Under the pieces are notes generated by a model that was not told where the DNA came from, made no database searches, and saw nothing but the letters and a program-made list of their open reading frames with translations. A stretch of 64,000 nt of DNA from an uncultured Allofournierella sp. (GTDB lineage: Bacteria > Bacillota > Clostridia > Oscillospirales > Ruminococcaceae). The DNA is taken from positions 8,982-72,981 of the forward strand of contig CALWNE010000009.1 of the NCBI GenBank assembly GCA_944382705.1, given 5' to 3'. A program made the position numbers and the translations under genes. Below are positions 26,461 through 34,297 of this stretch, in pieces (the first letter of the stretch is position 1; every line of letters starts with the position of its first letter).

Positions 26461-27336
26461 ATGGCAAAGGAGATTACCCAGAGCCTGGTATGGGAGCTTT
26501 TGCCCCAGCGCCGGGCCGATAGCCACAAGGGCACCTATGGCAAGCTGCTGGCCGTTTGCGGCAGCAACAACTACCGGGGAGCCGCTGTGCTGGCGGCCAT
26601 GGGCGCACTGCGCAGCGGCTGCGGTGTGCTTACGGTGGCCTGCATCGAGCCGGTGGCCTCGGCTGTGATAATCCACTGCCCCGAAGCCGTACTCCTGCCC
26701 TGCAAGCAGAGCAGCGAGGGCGGCATTTACGGAGCCGAGGGCAACCGCATTCTTCAGCAGGCCCGCTGTGCCGACGCTTTGTTGCTGGGGCCGGGCCTGG
26801 GCTGCACCCAGCACACCAGCCAGCTGGTGGAACTGCTGGTGCCGGGAGCCGGCTGCCCCGTGGTGTTGGATGCCGATGGCCTGAACGCCGCCGCCCAGAT
26901 GGAACAGCTGCCCCGCCCGGTGGACCGGGGGCTGATTTTAACCCCCCATCCCGGCGAGATGGCCCGGCTCTGCGGCCTGACCACTGCCGAGGTAAACGCC
27001 AATCGGGAGAGCATTGCCGCTGGCTATGCCCGGGCCAACCAGTGCGTGGTGGTGCTCAAGGGGCACCGCACCATCGTGGCCGGGCCAGGGGGTGAGGTAT
27101 ACGCCAACTCCACCGGCAATGCAGGCCTTGCACGGGGCGGCAGCGGCGATGTGCTGGCAGGCATGACCGCCTCGCTGCTGGCACAGGGCCTTTCGCCCCT
27201 TTCGGCGGCACTCTGCGCAGTATGGCTCCACGGCGCCGCAGCCGACCGGTGCAGCGCCCGCCTGGGCCAGTACGGTATGCTGCCCCAGGACATTCTGGCG
27301 GATTTGGGGGCACTGTTTGCCCAGAACGGCCGGTAA
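26461..27336 (+). CDS. nnrD: ADP/ATP-dependent (S)-NAD(P)H-hydrate dehydratase
   Basis: Repairs hydrated NADH and NADPH. The 291-residue protein is the C-terminal (ribokinase-fold) half of the YjeF/Nnr system, here without the epimerase domain. Motifs are SHKGTYGKLLAVCGS, LLGPGLG, VLDADGLN, TPHPGEMARL and NAGLARGGSGDVLAGM, the last holding the catalytic Asp. The ATG at 26461 follows AAGGAGG. ogt begins seven bases after its stop, so two repair functions share a transcript. Confidence 0.93.
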   Translation: MAKEITQSLVWELLPQRRADSHKGTYGKLLAVCGSNNYRGAAVLAAMGALRSGCGVLTVACIEPVASAVIIHCPEAVLLPCKQSSEGGIYGAEGNRILQQARCADALLLGPGLGCTQHTSQLVELLVPGAGCPVVLDADGLNAAAQMEQLPRPVDRGLILTPHPGEMARLCGLTTAEVNANRESIAAGYARANQCVVVLKGHRTIVAGPGGEVYANSTGNAGLARGGSGDVLAGMTASLLAQGLSPLSAALCAVWLHGAAADRCSARLGQYGMLPQDILADLGALFAQNGR

Positions 27337-27343
27337 GCCGCCT

Positions 27344-27859
27344 ATGCTTTATTACTGGTTTGTTGAAACACCTCTTGGGCAGCTGACACTCTGGCAGGAG
27401 GGCGGCGCCCTTGTGCGCGCCTGTTGGGACAGCCCCTGCCCAGCCCAGGGCCAGCAGCAATGCACCCCCGTGCTGGAGCTGGCGCAGCAGCGGCTGGCTG
27501 CTTACTTTGCGGGAGACGGCACCGCTCTGGAGGATGTTCCCATTTCTCCCACAGGCAGCGCCTTTCAGCAGCAGGTTTGGCAAGCCTTGCGCAGAATTCC
27601 CGCCGGTCAGGTGCGCAGCTATGGCCAGATTGCCCATCTGCTGGGCCGCCCCAAGGCCAGCCGGGCGGTGGGCCGGGCCTGCCACACCAACCCCCTGCCC
27701 CTGTTTATCCCCTGCCACCGGGTGGTGGCCGCCAGCGGCCAGCTCACCGGCTATGCCTATGGCCTTGAGCGCAAAAGTGCCCTGCTAACACTGGAAGGCT
27801 GGCAATCCCTGACGCAGAATGTGGTAAAAAGCAGCGCAAACCGGGACACTCTGCCCTAA
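27344..27859 (+). CDS. ogt: Methylated-DNA--protein-cysteine methyltransferase
   Basis: Removes alkyl groups from O6-alkylguanine in DNA by transfer to its own cysteine. The 171 residues include acceptor Cys124 in IPCHRVV, the recognition helix RSYGQIAHLLGRPKASRAVG, and the N-terminal ribonuclease-like domain (ETPLGQLTLW). There is no strong ribosome site in the seven-base gap after nnrD, so it is probably translated by coupling to that gene. Confidence 0.93.
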   Translation: MLYYWFVETPLGQLTLWQEGGALVRACWDSPCPAQGQQQCTPVLELAQQRLAAYFAGDGTALEDVPISPTGSAFQQQVWQALRRIPAGQVRSYGQIAHLLGRPKASRAVGRACHTNPLPLFIPCHRVVAASGQLTGYAYGLERKSALLTLEGWQSLTQNVVKSSANRDTLP

Positions 27860-28171
27860 TTGGGGCGGATTCGACAAAAAACACCCTATTAAACTTTCAA
27901 CACTTTCCACATTTTCGTGTTGAAAACCCACTTAAAACAGCCCCCAGCAGGTGAAATCCCTGCCGGGGGCTGTTGCATTGTGGCGATTTTCCGCCGCTAT
28001 ATTTTGTGTTTTTAGCCTTTTTTAAAAAAATTTTGCCCAATCTTTACGATTTTGCCTTAGATTTTAGTTTTCCACAGATTGGTTTTTTCTTCCAATGTTG
28101 AAAACCTGTCGAAAACCGTGGAATACTTTTCGTATATTTGTTGAAAACCCTTCTGCCTGGGCGTTTTCTTT
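27860..28171. other. AT-rich intergenic region with a cluster of DnaA-box-like nonamers
   Basis: No gene here. Seven near-identical nonamers lie at 27894-27902 (CTTTCAACA), 27903-27911 (CTTTCCACA), 27918-27926, 28096-28104 and 28139-28147 (TGTTGAAAA, the reverse of TTTTCAACA), 28068-28076 (TTTTCCACA) and 28107-28115 (TGTCGAAAA). TTTTCCACA fits the DnaA-box consensus TTWTNCACA exactly; the others differ by one or two bases. A hairpin at 27936-27975 (ACAGCCCCCAGCAGG and its near-complement) probably ends the nnrD-ogt transcript. The stretch 28010-28060 is very AT-rich. Confidence 0.5.
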
Positions 28172-28669
28172 TTATTCCCCCTGCATCCGGGTTGCGTTCC
28201 AGTATGCGGCCATGTTTTGGCCCGGCGTTCCCGTAACCTCCTGGGTCAGGTACTGGGCAAGCAAGCCCTGGGGCTGCCAGCTGCGGGCCTGCTCCTGTGT
28301 ATCAAACTCCACCTCGGCGTAAAAAAAGGCACCTGGCTGGCCTGCATCCACCTCATTCACCTCCAGAATCAGGCCGCCTTCCAGGGCATATTGCCGCTGC
28401 TCCTTTTGGATCAGGGGCTGACCAATCAACTGCTCCAGCTGAGCAAAAAGTTCCGGCTCAATGAGGGTTTCGATTTCCTGGCGGGCCAGTCCGTCCGGGC
28501 TTGGCTTGCCTTTAAAGCACAGTACATACTGGGTGTGGCCGTCCTGCTCCTCGCTGCGGATGCGCACGGTGGGCCGGGTGGCCACATAGCCCTGAGCCAT
28601 GCGGATGGTGCGCTGGGGGTTCAGCTGGGCAGGCCAGCCTTCCACCAGCCATTTGCGTTCGATTTCCAT
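28172..28669 (-). CDS. CYTH domain protein (triphosphate tunnel metalloenzyme)
   Basis: A 165-residue protein with the CYTH signature EIERKWLV at its N-terminus, followed by alternating basic and acidic strands (VRIRSEEQ, YVLCFKGK, EIETLI, LILEVNEVDA, FFYAEVEF) that line the tunnel binding triphosphates and divalent metal. Family members hydrolyse tripolyphosphate or nucleoside triphosphates; the substrate here is unknown. TAGGAG precedes the ATG. An extended -10 box lies at 28716-28724 on the minus strand. Confidence 0.9.
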   Translation of the reverse strand: MEIERKWLVEGWPAQLNPQRTIRMAQGYVATRPTVRIRSEEQDGHTQYVLCFKGKPSPDGLARQEIETLIEPELFAQLEQLIGQPLIQKEQRQYALEGGLILEVNEVDAGQPGAFFYAEVEFDTQEQARSWQPQGLLAQYLTQEVTGTPGQNMAAYWNATRMQGE

Positions 28670-28715
28670 GGATTTGCTCCTATCTCACCGGTGGTGACCG
28701 GCGGCTTTTTTGTCT

Positions 28716-28724
28716 ATTATAACA
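28716..28724 (-). promoter_or_regulatory. Extended -10 promoter of the CYTH gene
   Basis: TGTTATAAT on the minus strand. The predicted transcript begins within AGACAAAAAAGCCGCCGG, almost the same as the start of the PNPOx-like transcript near 4911. Confidence 0.45.
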
Positions 28725-28796
28725 CACCCCGCCGGGGCGGTGTTGCCGCCAGCCGCAGGTTTTGGCCCCAGCCACTGGCGCAACGGGGGGCAGCTG

Positions 28797-28805
28797 TGCT
28801 ATAAT
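28797..28805 (+). promoter_or_regulatory. Extended -10 promoter of the rRNA methyltransferase gene
   Basis: TGCTATAAT (TATAAT 28800-28805), no clear -35. It lies 77 bases before the start codon. Confidence 0.5.
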
Positions 28806-28882
28806 AAGCTGTTTTTATCGAGATGTTACAGCGCACTGCTGCGCTGCCTGTTTACTTGAAACCCATCAGGAAAGGAACTGCC

Positions 28883-30112
28883 ATGAAACAACTGCGCCCC
28901 TACCCCGCCTATACCATTACCAAAAAAGCCGAACAGAGCATCCTGAACGGCCACCCCTGGGTATATGCCGACGAACTGACCCAGCTGCCGGACACCGAGC
29001 CTGCCAACGGCAGCTTGGTGGATGTGCTCAGCAGCAAAGGCCGCTGGCTGGGCACCGGCTTTTTGAGCCACCAGAGCAAAATCCGCATCCGGCTGATTAG
29101 CCGCAACGCCAACGACCGGTTTGACCAGGCCTTTTGGCGCCGCCGGCTGGAGTATGCCTGGGAGTACCGCAAAACCGTCATGGGCCCCCAGGACCTGGAA
29201 TGCTGCCGGGTGATTTTTGGCGAGGCCGACCAGTTCCCCGGCCTGACGGTGGACCGCTTTGGGGACATTCTGGTGACCCAGACCCTCTCCTACGGCATGG
29301 AACAGCTCAAGGAGCTGCTGTTCCCGCTGCTGGTGGATGTGCTGCGTAAGGACGGCCAGCGCATCCGGGGTGTATTTGAGCGCAACGATGTGGCCCTGCG
29401 CCAGCGGGAAGGTTTGACCGAATACAAGGGCTGGTTTGCACTGCCCGGCGAAAGCTGCCCCGAAAGCACCTTTACCACCATTGTGGAAAATGGAGTGGAG
29501 TACGGTGTGGATTTTGAAAACGGCCAGAAAACCGGCTTTTTCCTGGATCAAAAATACAACCGCCTTGCAGTGGCCAAGCTGGCCCGAGGCAAGCGTGTGC
29601 TGGATTGCTTTACCCACACCGGCAGCTTTGCTCTGAATGCCGCCATGGGCGGAGCCGCCCATGTAACCGCCGTGGATGTAAGCCAGCTGGCAGTGGATAC
29701 CGCCCGCAGCAACGCCCAGCGCAACGGCCTGGAAGACCGGATGGACTTTGTATGTGCCGATGTGTTCGACCTGCTGCCCAGCCTGGAACAGGGCCATGAC
29801 TACGACTTTATTATTCTGGACCCGCCAGCCTTTACCAAAGCCCGCAAAACCGCCGCAAACGCCATGAGGGGCTACAAGGAGATCAACTACCGGGCCATGA
29901 AGCTGCTGCCCCGGGGGGGCTATCTGGCCACCGCCAGCTGCAGCCATTTTGCCAGCGAGGAGATGTTTATCCGGATGCTGAAAAGCGCCGCCGCAGACGC
30001 CCACCGGCAGCTGCGCCAGATTGAGGTGCGCCAGCAGGCCCCGGACCATCCCATCCTGTGGAATGTGGAGGAAACCAACTACCTGAAATTCTTCCTGTTC
30101 CAGGTTATCTGA
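28883..30112 (+). CDS. Class I SAM-dependent rRNA (cytosine-C5) methyltransferase, RlmI-like
   Basis: A 409-residue protein with an N-terminal PUA-like RNA-binding domain (LNGHPWVYADEL), a linker domain, and a C-terminal Rossmann methyltransferase. Key segments are FENGQKTGFFLDQKYNR, VLDCFTHTGSFALNAA (SAM binding), VDVSQLAVDTAR, IILDPPAFTK and ATASCSHF, the last holding the probable catalytic cysteine. It likely methylates 23S rRNA as RlmI does; the exact base is inferred. The ATG at 28883 follows AGGAAAGGA. Single gene. Confidence 0.9.
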   Translation: MKQLRPYPAYTITKKAEQSILNGHPWVYADELTQLPDTEPANGSLVDVLSSKGRWLGTGFLSHQSKIRIRLISRNANDRFDQAFWRRRLEYAWEYRKTVMGPQDLECCRVIFGEADQFPGLTVDRFGDILVTQTLSYGMEQLKELLFPLLVDVLRKDGQRIRGVFERNDVALRQREGLTEYKGWFALPGESCPESTFTTIVENGVEYGVDFENGQKTGFFLDQKYNRLAVAKLARGKRVLDCFTHTGSFALNAAMGGAAHVTAVDVSQLAVDTARSNAQRNGLEDRMDFVCADVFDLLPSLEQGHDYDFIILDPPAFTKARKTAANAMRGYKEINYRAMKLLPRGGYLATASCSHFASEEMFIRMLKSAAADAHRQLRQIEVRQQAPDHPILWNVEETNYLKFFLFQVI

Positions 30113-30229
30113 TTCTTTTTTGCCCTGTATACGGTTGTGCCAATTTAGCACACTATACAACAAATTTTTGCAACGGCCCTGCCCGCCTTTGTGAACTGAA
30201 CAAAGTAGCCAAAGCTGCTTGCTTTTTAA

Positions 30230-30259
30230 TTGACTTCGGCCCCGGACTGCCCTTATAAT
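30230..30259 (+). promoter_or_regulatory. Promoter of glnN
   Basis: TTGACT (30230-30235) and TATAAT (30254-30259) are 18 bases apart. The leader is about 90 bases long; no glutamine riboswitch motif was recognised. Confidence 0.7.
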
Positions 30260-30356
30260 TTGTATGTTAAATGAACGCTCTGCATGGCAGCCGGTTTGGC
30301 CAGCCATGCTATATTGGGGGCCTGCCAGGCCCTGCCGTTACCTAGGAGGATATGTT

Positions 30357-32447
30357 ATGGCACCAGCTAACACCAAAGAAATTTACGGCTCACTCGTGTT
30401 TAACGAGCATGTAATGAAGGAACGCCTGCCCAGCGTAACCTACAAAAGCCTGAAGGCAACGGTGCAGCGGGGCCAACCCCTGGATTTGGATTTGGCCAAT
30501 GTGGTTGCCAGTGTTATGCGGGATTGGGCCATGGAAAAAGGCGCTACCCACTACACCCACTGGTTCCAGCCCCTGTCTGGCATGACCAGCGAAAAGCACG
30601 ACAGCTTTTTGAGCCCCAACCGGGATGGCACCGCCATTATGGAGTTTTCCGGCAAGGAGCTGGTAAAGGGCGAATCCGACGCTTCCAGCTTTCCCAACGG
30701 CGGCCTGCGGGCCACTGCCGAGGCCCGTGGCTACACTGCCTGGGACCCCACCAGCTATGCCTTTATTAAGGACAACACCCTGTGCATTCCCACCGCATTT
30801 TGCAGCTGGACCGGCGAAGCACTGGACAAAAAGACCCCCCTGCTGCGCAGCATGAAAGCTGTTACCCAGCAGGCCAAGCGGGTGCTTGCCCTGTTTGGCA
30901 AAGAGGTCAGCCATGTGGATGTAACCGTTGGCCCTGAGCAGGAATACTTCCTCATCAAGCAGGAGCACTACGCTGCCCGCCAGGACCTGATTCTCACCGG
31001 CCGCACCCTGTTTGGTGCCACCCCCGCCAAGGGCCAGGAGATGGAGGAGCACTACTTTGGTGCCCTGCGGCCTGAGGTTTCGGCCTTTATGAAGGAGCTG
31101 GATGAGGAGCTGTGGAAACTGGGCGTACCTGCCAAGACCAAGCACAACGAGGTAGCTCCCTGCCAGCACGAGCTGGCTCCCATCTATGACCGCTGCAATG
31201 TGGCTGTGGACCACAACCTGCTCACCATGGAAATGATGAAGAAGCTGGCCCAAAAGCACGGTCTGGCCTGCCTGCTGCACGAGAAGCCCTTTGAAGGGGT
31301 AAACGGCAGCGGCAAGCACAACAACTGGTCTTTGTCCGCCCCTGGCATGAACCTGCTGGACCCCGGCGATACCCCGAAGGACAACCTCCAGTTCCTCATC
31401 TTTTTGGCCGCCATCATCAAGGCTGTGGACGAATACCACGACCTGCTGCGCATGAGCATTGCGGGTGCTGGCAACGAACATCGTCTGGGCGGCAACGAAG
31501 CACCCCCCGCCATCGTGTCCATCTTTATGGGTGAGGTGCTGGAAGGCATTCTGGATGCCATCGCTTCGGACAGCGAGTATGTAGCTCCCGCTGCTGCCAA
31601 GATTGACCTGGGTGTAGAGGTACTGCCCCAGTTCGCCAAGGATGACACCGACCGCAACCGCACCAGCCCCTTTGCCTTCACCGGCAACAAGTTTGAGTTC
31701 CGTATGCCCGGTTCCTCGGTGAACATCTCGGATGCAAACACCATTCTGAACACCGCCGTTGCCAAGGAGCTGAAGGGCTATGCCGATGAGCTGGAACAGG
31801 CTGAGGACTTTGACAAGGCTGTGGTTTCCCTCATCAAGCGCACCATTCGGGACCACAAGCGTGTAATTTTCAATGGCAACGGTTACAGCCGTGAGTGGGA
31901 GGAAGAAGCAGCCCGCCGGGGTCTGTATAACGAGCCCAGCGCCATTGAGGCCCTGGGTGCCATCGTGGCTCCCAAGAACATCCAGCTGTTTGAGCAGATG
32001 GGCGTTCTCAGCGAAGCCGAGTGCCGCAGCCGTTACGAGGTAAAGCTGGAGCATTACGCCAAGCTGCGCCACATCGAAGCCGTTACCATGCTGGAAATGG
32101 CCCGCCGCCAGCTGATTCCTGCCGCCAGCAGCTACATGGACACCATTGCCACCGGCATTGTGCACAAGCAGAAGGCCTGCCCTGGCATCAGCTGCAAGGC
32201 AGAGGAAAAGGTGCTGCGCCAGCTGACCAACTACACCGATGCCATGAGCGATGCAGCCGACCGCCTGGAAGCCTGTGTGGAAAAGGCCGAAGCCTGCAAG
32301 ACTTCGCTGGAAGCTGGCCGGGCTTACCGCAACCAGGTACTGCCTGCCATGGCAGACCTGCGGGCCGCCGCCGATGCCGCCGAGTCCATCTGCGGCCGGG
32401 AGCATTGGCCCCTGCCCAGTTACAGCACCATGCTGTTCTATGTTTGA
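30357..32447 (+). CDS. glnN: Type III glutamine synthetase
   Basis: Makes glutamine from glutamate, ammonia and ATP. The 696-residue subunit is the length of the GSIII (GlnN) class found in Bacteroides, Clostridia and cyanobacteria. Signatures are HWFQPLSGMTSEKHD, NEVAPCQHELAPIYDRCN, GSGKHNNWSL (ATP and metal binding) and LGGNEAPPAI. The ATG at 30357 follows TAGGAGGA. Flanked by a promoter and a strong terminator, it is monocistronic. Confidence 0.97.
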   Translation: MAPANTKEIYGSLVFNEHVMKERLPSVTYKSLKATVQRGQPLDLDLANVVASVMRDWAMEKGATHYTHWFQPLSGMTSEKHDSFLSPNRDGTAIMEFSGKELVKGESDASSFPNGGLRATAEARGYTAWDPTSYAFIKDNTLCIPTAFCSWTGEALDKKTPLLRSMKAVTQQAKRVLALFGKEVSHVDVTVGPEQEYFLIKQEHYAARQDLILTGRTLFGATPAKGQEMEEHYFGALRPEVSAFMKELDEELWKLGVPAKTKHNEVAPCQHELAPIYDRCNVAVDHNLLTMEMMKKLAQKHGLACLLHEKPFEGVNGSGKHNNWSLSAPGMNLLDPGDTPKDNLQFLIFLAAIIKAVDEYHDLLRMSIAGAGNEHRLGGNEAPPAIVSIFMGEVLEGILDAIASDSEYVAPAAAKIDLGVEVLPQFAKDDTDRNRTSPFAFTGNKFEFRMPGSSVNISDANTILNTAVAKELKGYADELEQAEDFDKAVVSLIKRTIRDHKRVIFNGNGYSREWEEEAARRGLYNEPSAIEALGAIVAPKNIQLFEQMGVLSEAECRSRYEVKLEHYAKLRHIEAVTMLEMARRQLIPAASSYMDTIATGIVHKQKACPGISCKAEEKVLRQLTNYTDAMSDAADRLEACVEKAEACKTSLEAGRAYRNQVLPAMADLRAAADAAESICGREHWPLPSYSTMLFYV

Positions 32448-32470
32448 TTCAAGCTATATTCCCTGTTTTG

Positions 32471-32502
32471 GCAGGAGCCTTGCAAAAGGCTCCTGCTTTT
32501 TT
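32471..32502 (+). terminator. Terminator after glnN
   Basis: A perfect 11-bp stem (GCAGGAGCCTT/AAGGCTCCTGC) with a GCAA loop and six Ts. Confidence 0.92.
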
Positions 32503-32511
32503 ATCTGCGGC

Positions 32512-32631
32512 TCAGCCTGCCTGGCCCAGTTCCTCCAGGGCCTCCCGTGCGGTATCTGCCGAAAACAAAAATACTCCGCTGCGGCTGTATACCTCCACAT
32601 GACTGCCCACGCTGCGAATTTCAAATTCCAT
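32512..32631 (-). CDS. Small protein of 39 residues, unknown function
   Basis: The ATG at 32631 opens a 39-codon frame with beta-like MEFEIRSVGSHVEVYS then FLFSADTAREALEELGQAG. AAGGAGAGG lies about 13 bases upstream. The amphipathic sequence looks like a real short protein rather than noise. The frame is open further upstream, but that part (many Gly, Arg, Gln) looks non-coding. Low-information call. Confidence 0.45.
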   Translation of the reverse strand: MEFEIRSVGSHVEVYSRSGVFLFSADTAREALEELGQAG

Positions 32632-32768
32632 AGCTGTTCTGCCTCTCCTTCCCTGTGCACCCACCCTGCTTTCCGTGGGCTGGCCTGGCCCTGTATGCCG
32701 TTGGCTGGTTTGTGTTATGTATCCAGCATACCACAAACAATGTCCTATAATACGGACTTTTAAAACGC

Positions 32769-32806
32769 AAAAAAAGCACCCGGCTGCTGCAAGCCGGGTG
32801 CTTTTT
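32769..32806. terminator. Terminator after the CBS-flavin reductase pair
   Basis: AAAAAGCACCCGGCT with AGCCGGGTGCTTTTT forms a long stem around a short loop. Seven Ts follow on the minus strand and five on the plus strand. Confidence 0.88.
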
Positions 32807-32829
32807 GATTGATGGGGCTTTAGCGAGCC

Positions 32830-33351
32830 TTACAGGCCAGCCTTTTTCTGCCAGACTCCCCCAATCCGGGCCACATACACGATGTGGTAATCCTTATTTG
32901 GGTACCATTTTTCGTCGCAGTCGGTGCCGGGCATAAAACCGGCGGGGTCGATGGTCTGGGTATACAACACCTGGCAATCCAGCACCAATTCTGCCTGCTC
33001 AAAGGCCGGGGCCTGGCCAAACATCTTGGGTGTAAAGCCCACGGTTTTGATTTTATCTTCCTCCCGGCCGCTCACCTTGCCCAGATGGGCCAGGGCCTGG
33101 CGGTACTCGGGGCCGTAAAAGCTCAGGGTAAAACGGCCGGTGCGGTCCACAAATTCCTTGGTATACCGCTGGGGGCGCACCACAATCTGCACCACATCCT
33201 GCCCCCACATCACGCCCAAGGCGCCCCAGCTCACGGTCATGGTGTTTAAATCCTGCTGGGTGCCTGCGGTTACCAGGGCCCAATGACTGCCAAGCAGTGC
33301 AAAGGGATTGCCCTGAATCTGGCTGGGTTGAATCATTTCGTACTGGTTCAT
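32830..33351 (-). CDS. Flavin reductase family protein
   Basis: A 173-residue split-barrel FMN-binding protein of the flavin reductase-like family (LVTAGTQQDLNTMTVSWGALGVMWGQD, VVRPQRYTKEFVDRTGRFTLS). Such proteins reduce flavins with NAD(P)H or act as flavoredoxins in anaerobes. AAGGAGG sits in the 12-base gap after the CBS gene, so the two are one operon. Followed by a terminator. Confidence 0.88.
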   Translation of the reverse strand: MNQYEMIQPSQIQGNPFALLGSHWALVTAGTQQDLNTMTVSWGALGVMWGQDVVQIVVRPQRYTKEFVDRTGRFTLSFYGPEYRQALAHLGKVSGREEDKIKTVGFTPKMFGQAPAFEQAELVLDCQVLYTQTIDPAGFMPGTDCDEKWYPNKDYHIVYVARIGGVWQKKAGL

Positions 33352-33363
33352 GGTAGTACCTCC

Positions 33364-33816
33364 TTAGTTGATTCCTGAGTGGGCGCCTGCCTCCAGAGGG
33401 CTCAGTTCCGGTGTGCAGGCACGGTATCGGTCGTAGCAATACTGAATGATGGCATTCCGCTTTACCAGGCCGATAAAGCTCTTTTTGTCATCCACCACCG
33501 GCACAAAGTTCTGGGTCATGGCGGCAGCCACCAGCTGCTCCATCTTGGTGGTAACGGACACCGGCTTGTAATCCCGCTTGCGGGGAATGCTGCGGATGCT
33601 CACTTCCTCTGCATCCTCCAGCCGGATGCCCTGGTTTTTGATGCCCCAAAGCAGATCACCCTCGGTCATGGAGCCCACATACTCTCCGGCACGGTTCAGC
33701 ACCGGGATGGTGGAATAGCGATGGTATTCCATCTTTTCCAAAGCCTGACGCAGGGTAAAATCATCGTACAAAAAGGCTACATCCTGTTTTGGCGTTAAAA
33801 AAAACAGCAGATTCAC
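33364..33816 (-). CDS. CBS domain protein
   Basis: The 150-residue protein carries a pair of CBS motifs: AFLYDDFTLRQALEKMEYHRYSTIPVLN with GEYVGSMTEGDLLW, then KPVSVTTKMEQLVAAAMTQNFVPVVDD with FIGLVKRNAII. CBS pairs bind adenosine nucleotides and regulate partners. Start: the frame is open far upstream, but the GTG at 33816 begins VNLLFFLTPKQDVAF, the usual N-terminus of these small proteins, and GAGG lies just before it. A GTG start is therefore proposed. Probably cotranscribed with the flavin reductase. Confidence 0.8.
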   Translation of the reverse strand: MNLLFFLTPKQDVAFLYDDFTLRQALEKMEYHRYSTIPVLNRAGEYVGSMTEGDLLWGIKNQGIRLEDAEEVSIRSIPRKRDYKPVSVTTKMEQLVAAAMTQNFVPVVDDKKSFIGLVKRNAIIQYCYDRYRACTPELSPLEAGAHSGIN

Positions 33817-34297
33817 AGCGATAACCTCACTTTTTTGTTCTATATTGAACCGGTCATTTAACCGGACTGGCTCAAAGCCGTTGGGTTTCCCGGTGCAGGC
33901 TGCTCTGCTGCCGGGGTACCCTCTGTATTGTAGCACATCCCACGGCAAAGGATATGAAAAACTTATGAAATAAAGTCGAGTATCCTTTGCTTTCTTTCCC
34001 ACAGGCAGCGCCGCATTACGCCAAGGGGATGAAGTGTGCCGGAAATTTTTGTGGAACGAACCGCAAAGCACGGTCAATCTTTGGTGCACCAGCGGATATT
34101 TTGGAAAACCATTGCGGAAAATTTTGTCCCCCTGTACCGCCGGAGCCTTTGGGCCTGTATTGCGGGGTGTGCTGCCCCAACAGCAAACCCCTTTGCTGCG
34201 GCACAGCCTTGCTGTTTTTTGGGTTTTGGCTAGTCAAAACAGCCGTTTTATGCTATGCTGTACTGTATTATATCCCACTTGCAAAGGATGTGTGTAT
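33817..34297. other. Intergenic region between divergent genes
   Basis: About 480 bases without a supported gene. Visible features are a CCGGT-CATTTA-ACCGG palindrome at 33850-33865 near the CBS start, and an imperfect direct repeat, GCCGGAAATTTTTGT near 34038 and TGCGGAAAATTTTGT near 34115. A hairpin lies at 34181-34198 (CAGCAAA/TTTGCTG). A small hairpin at 34203-34215 is followed by six Ts. A weak promoter (TTGGCT 34226-34231, TATGCT 34249-34254, 17-base spacing) precedes the lipoprotein. The meaning of the repeats is unknown. Confidence 0.35.

Noticed and set aside
27936..27975. The hairpin after ogt as part of the DnaA-box-like cluster
   Set aside because: It is a GC-rich terminator-type hairpin and does not contain the nonamer.
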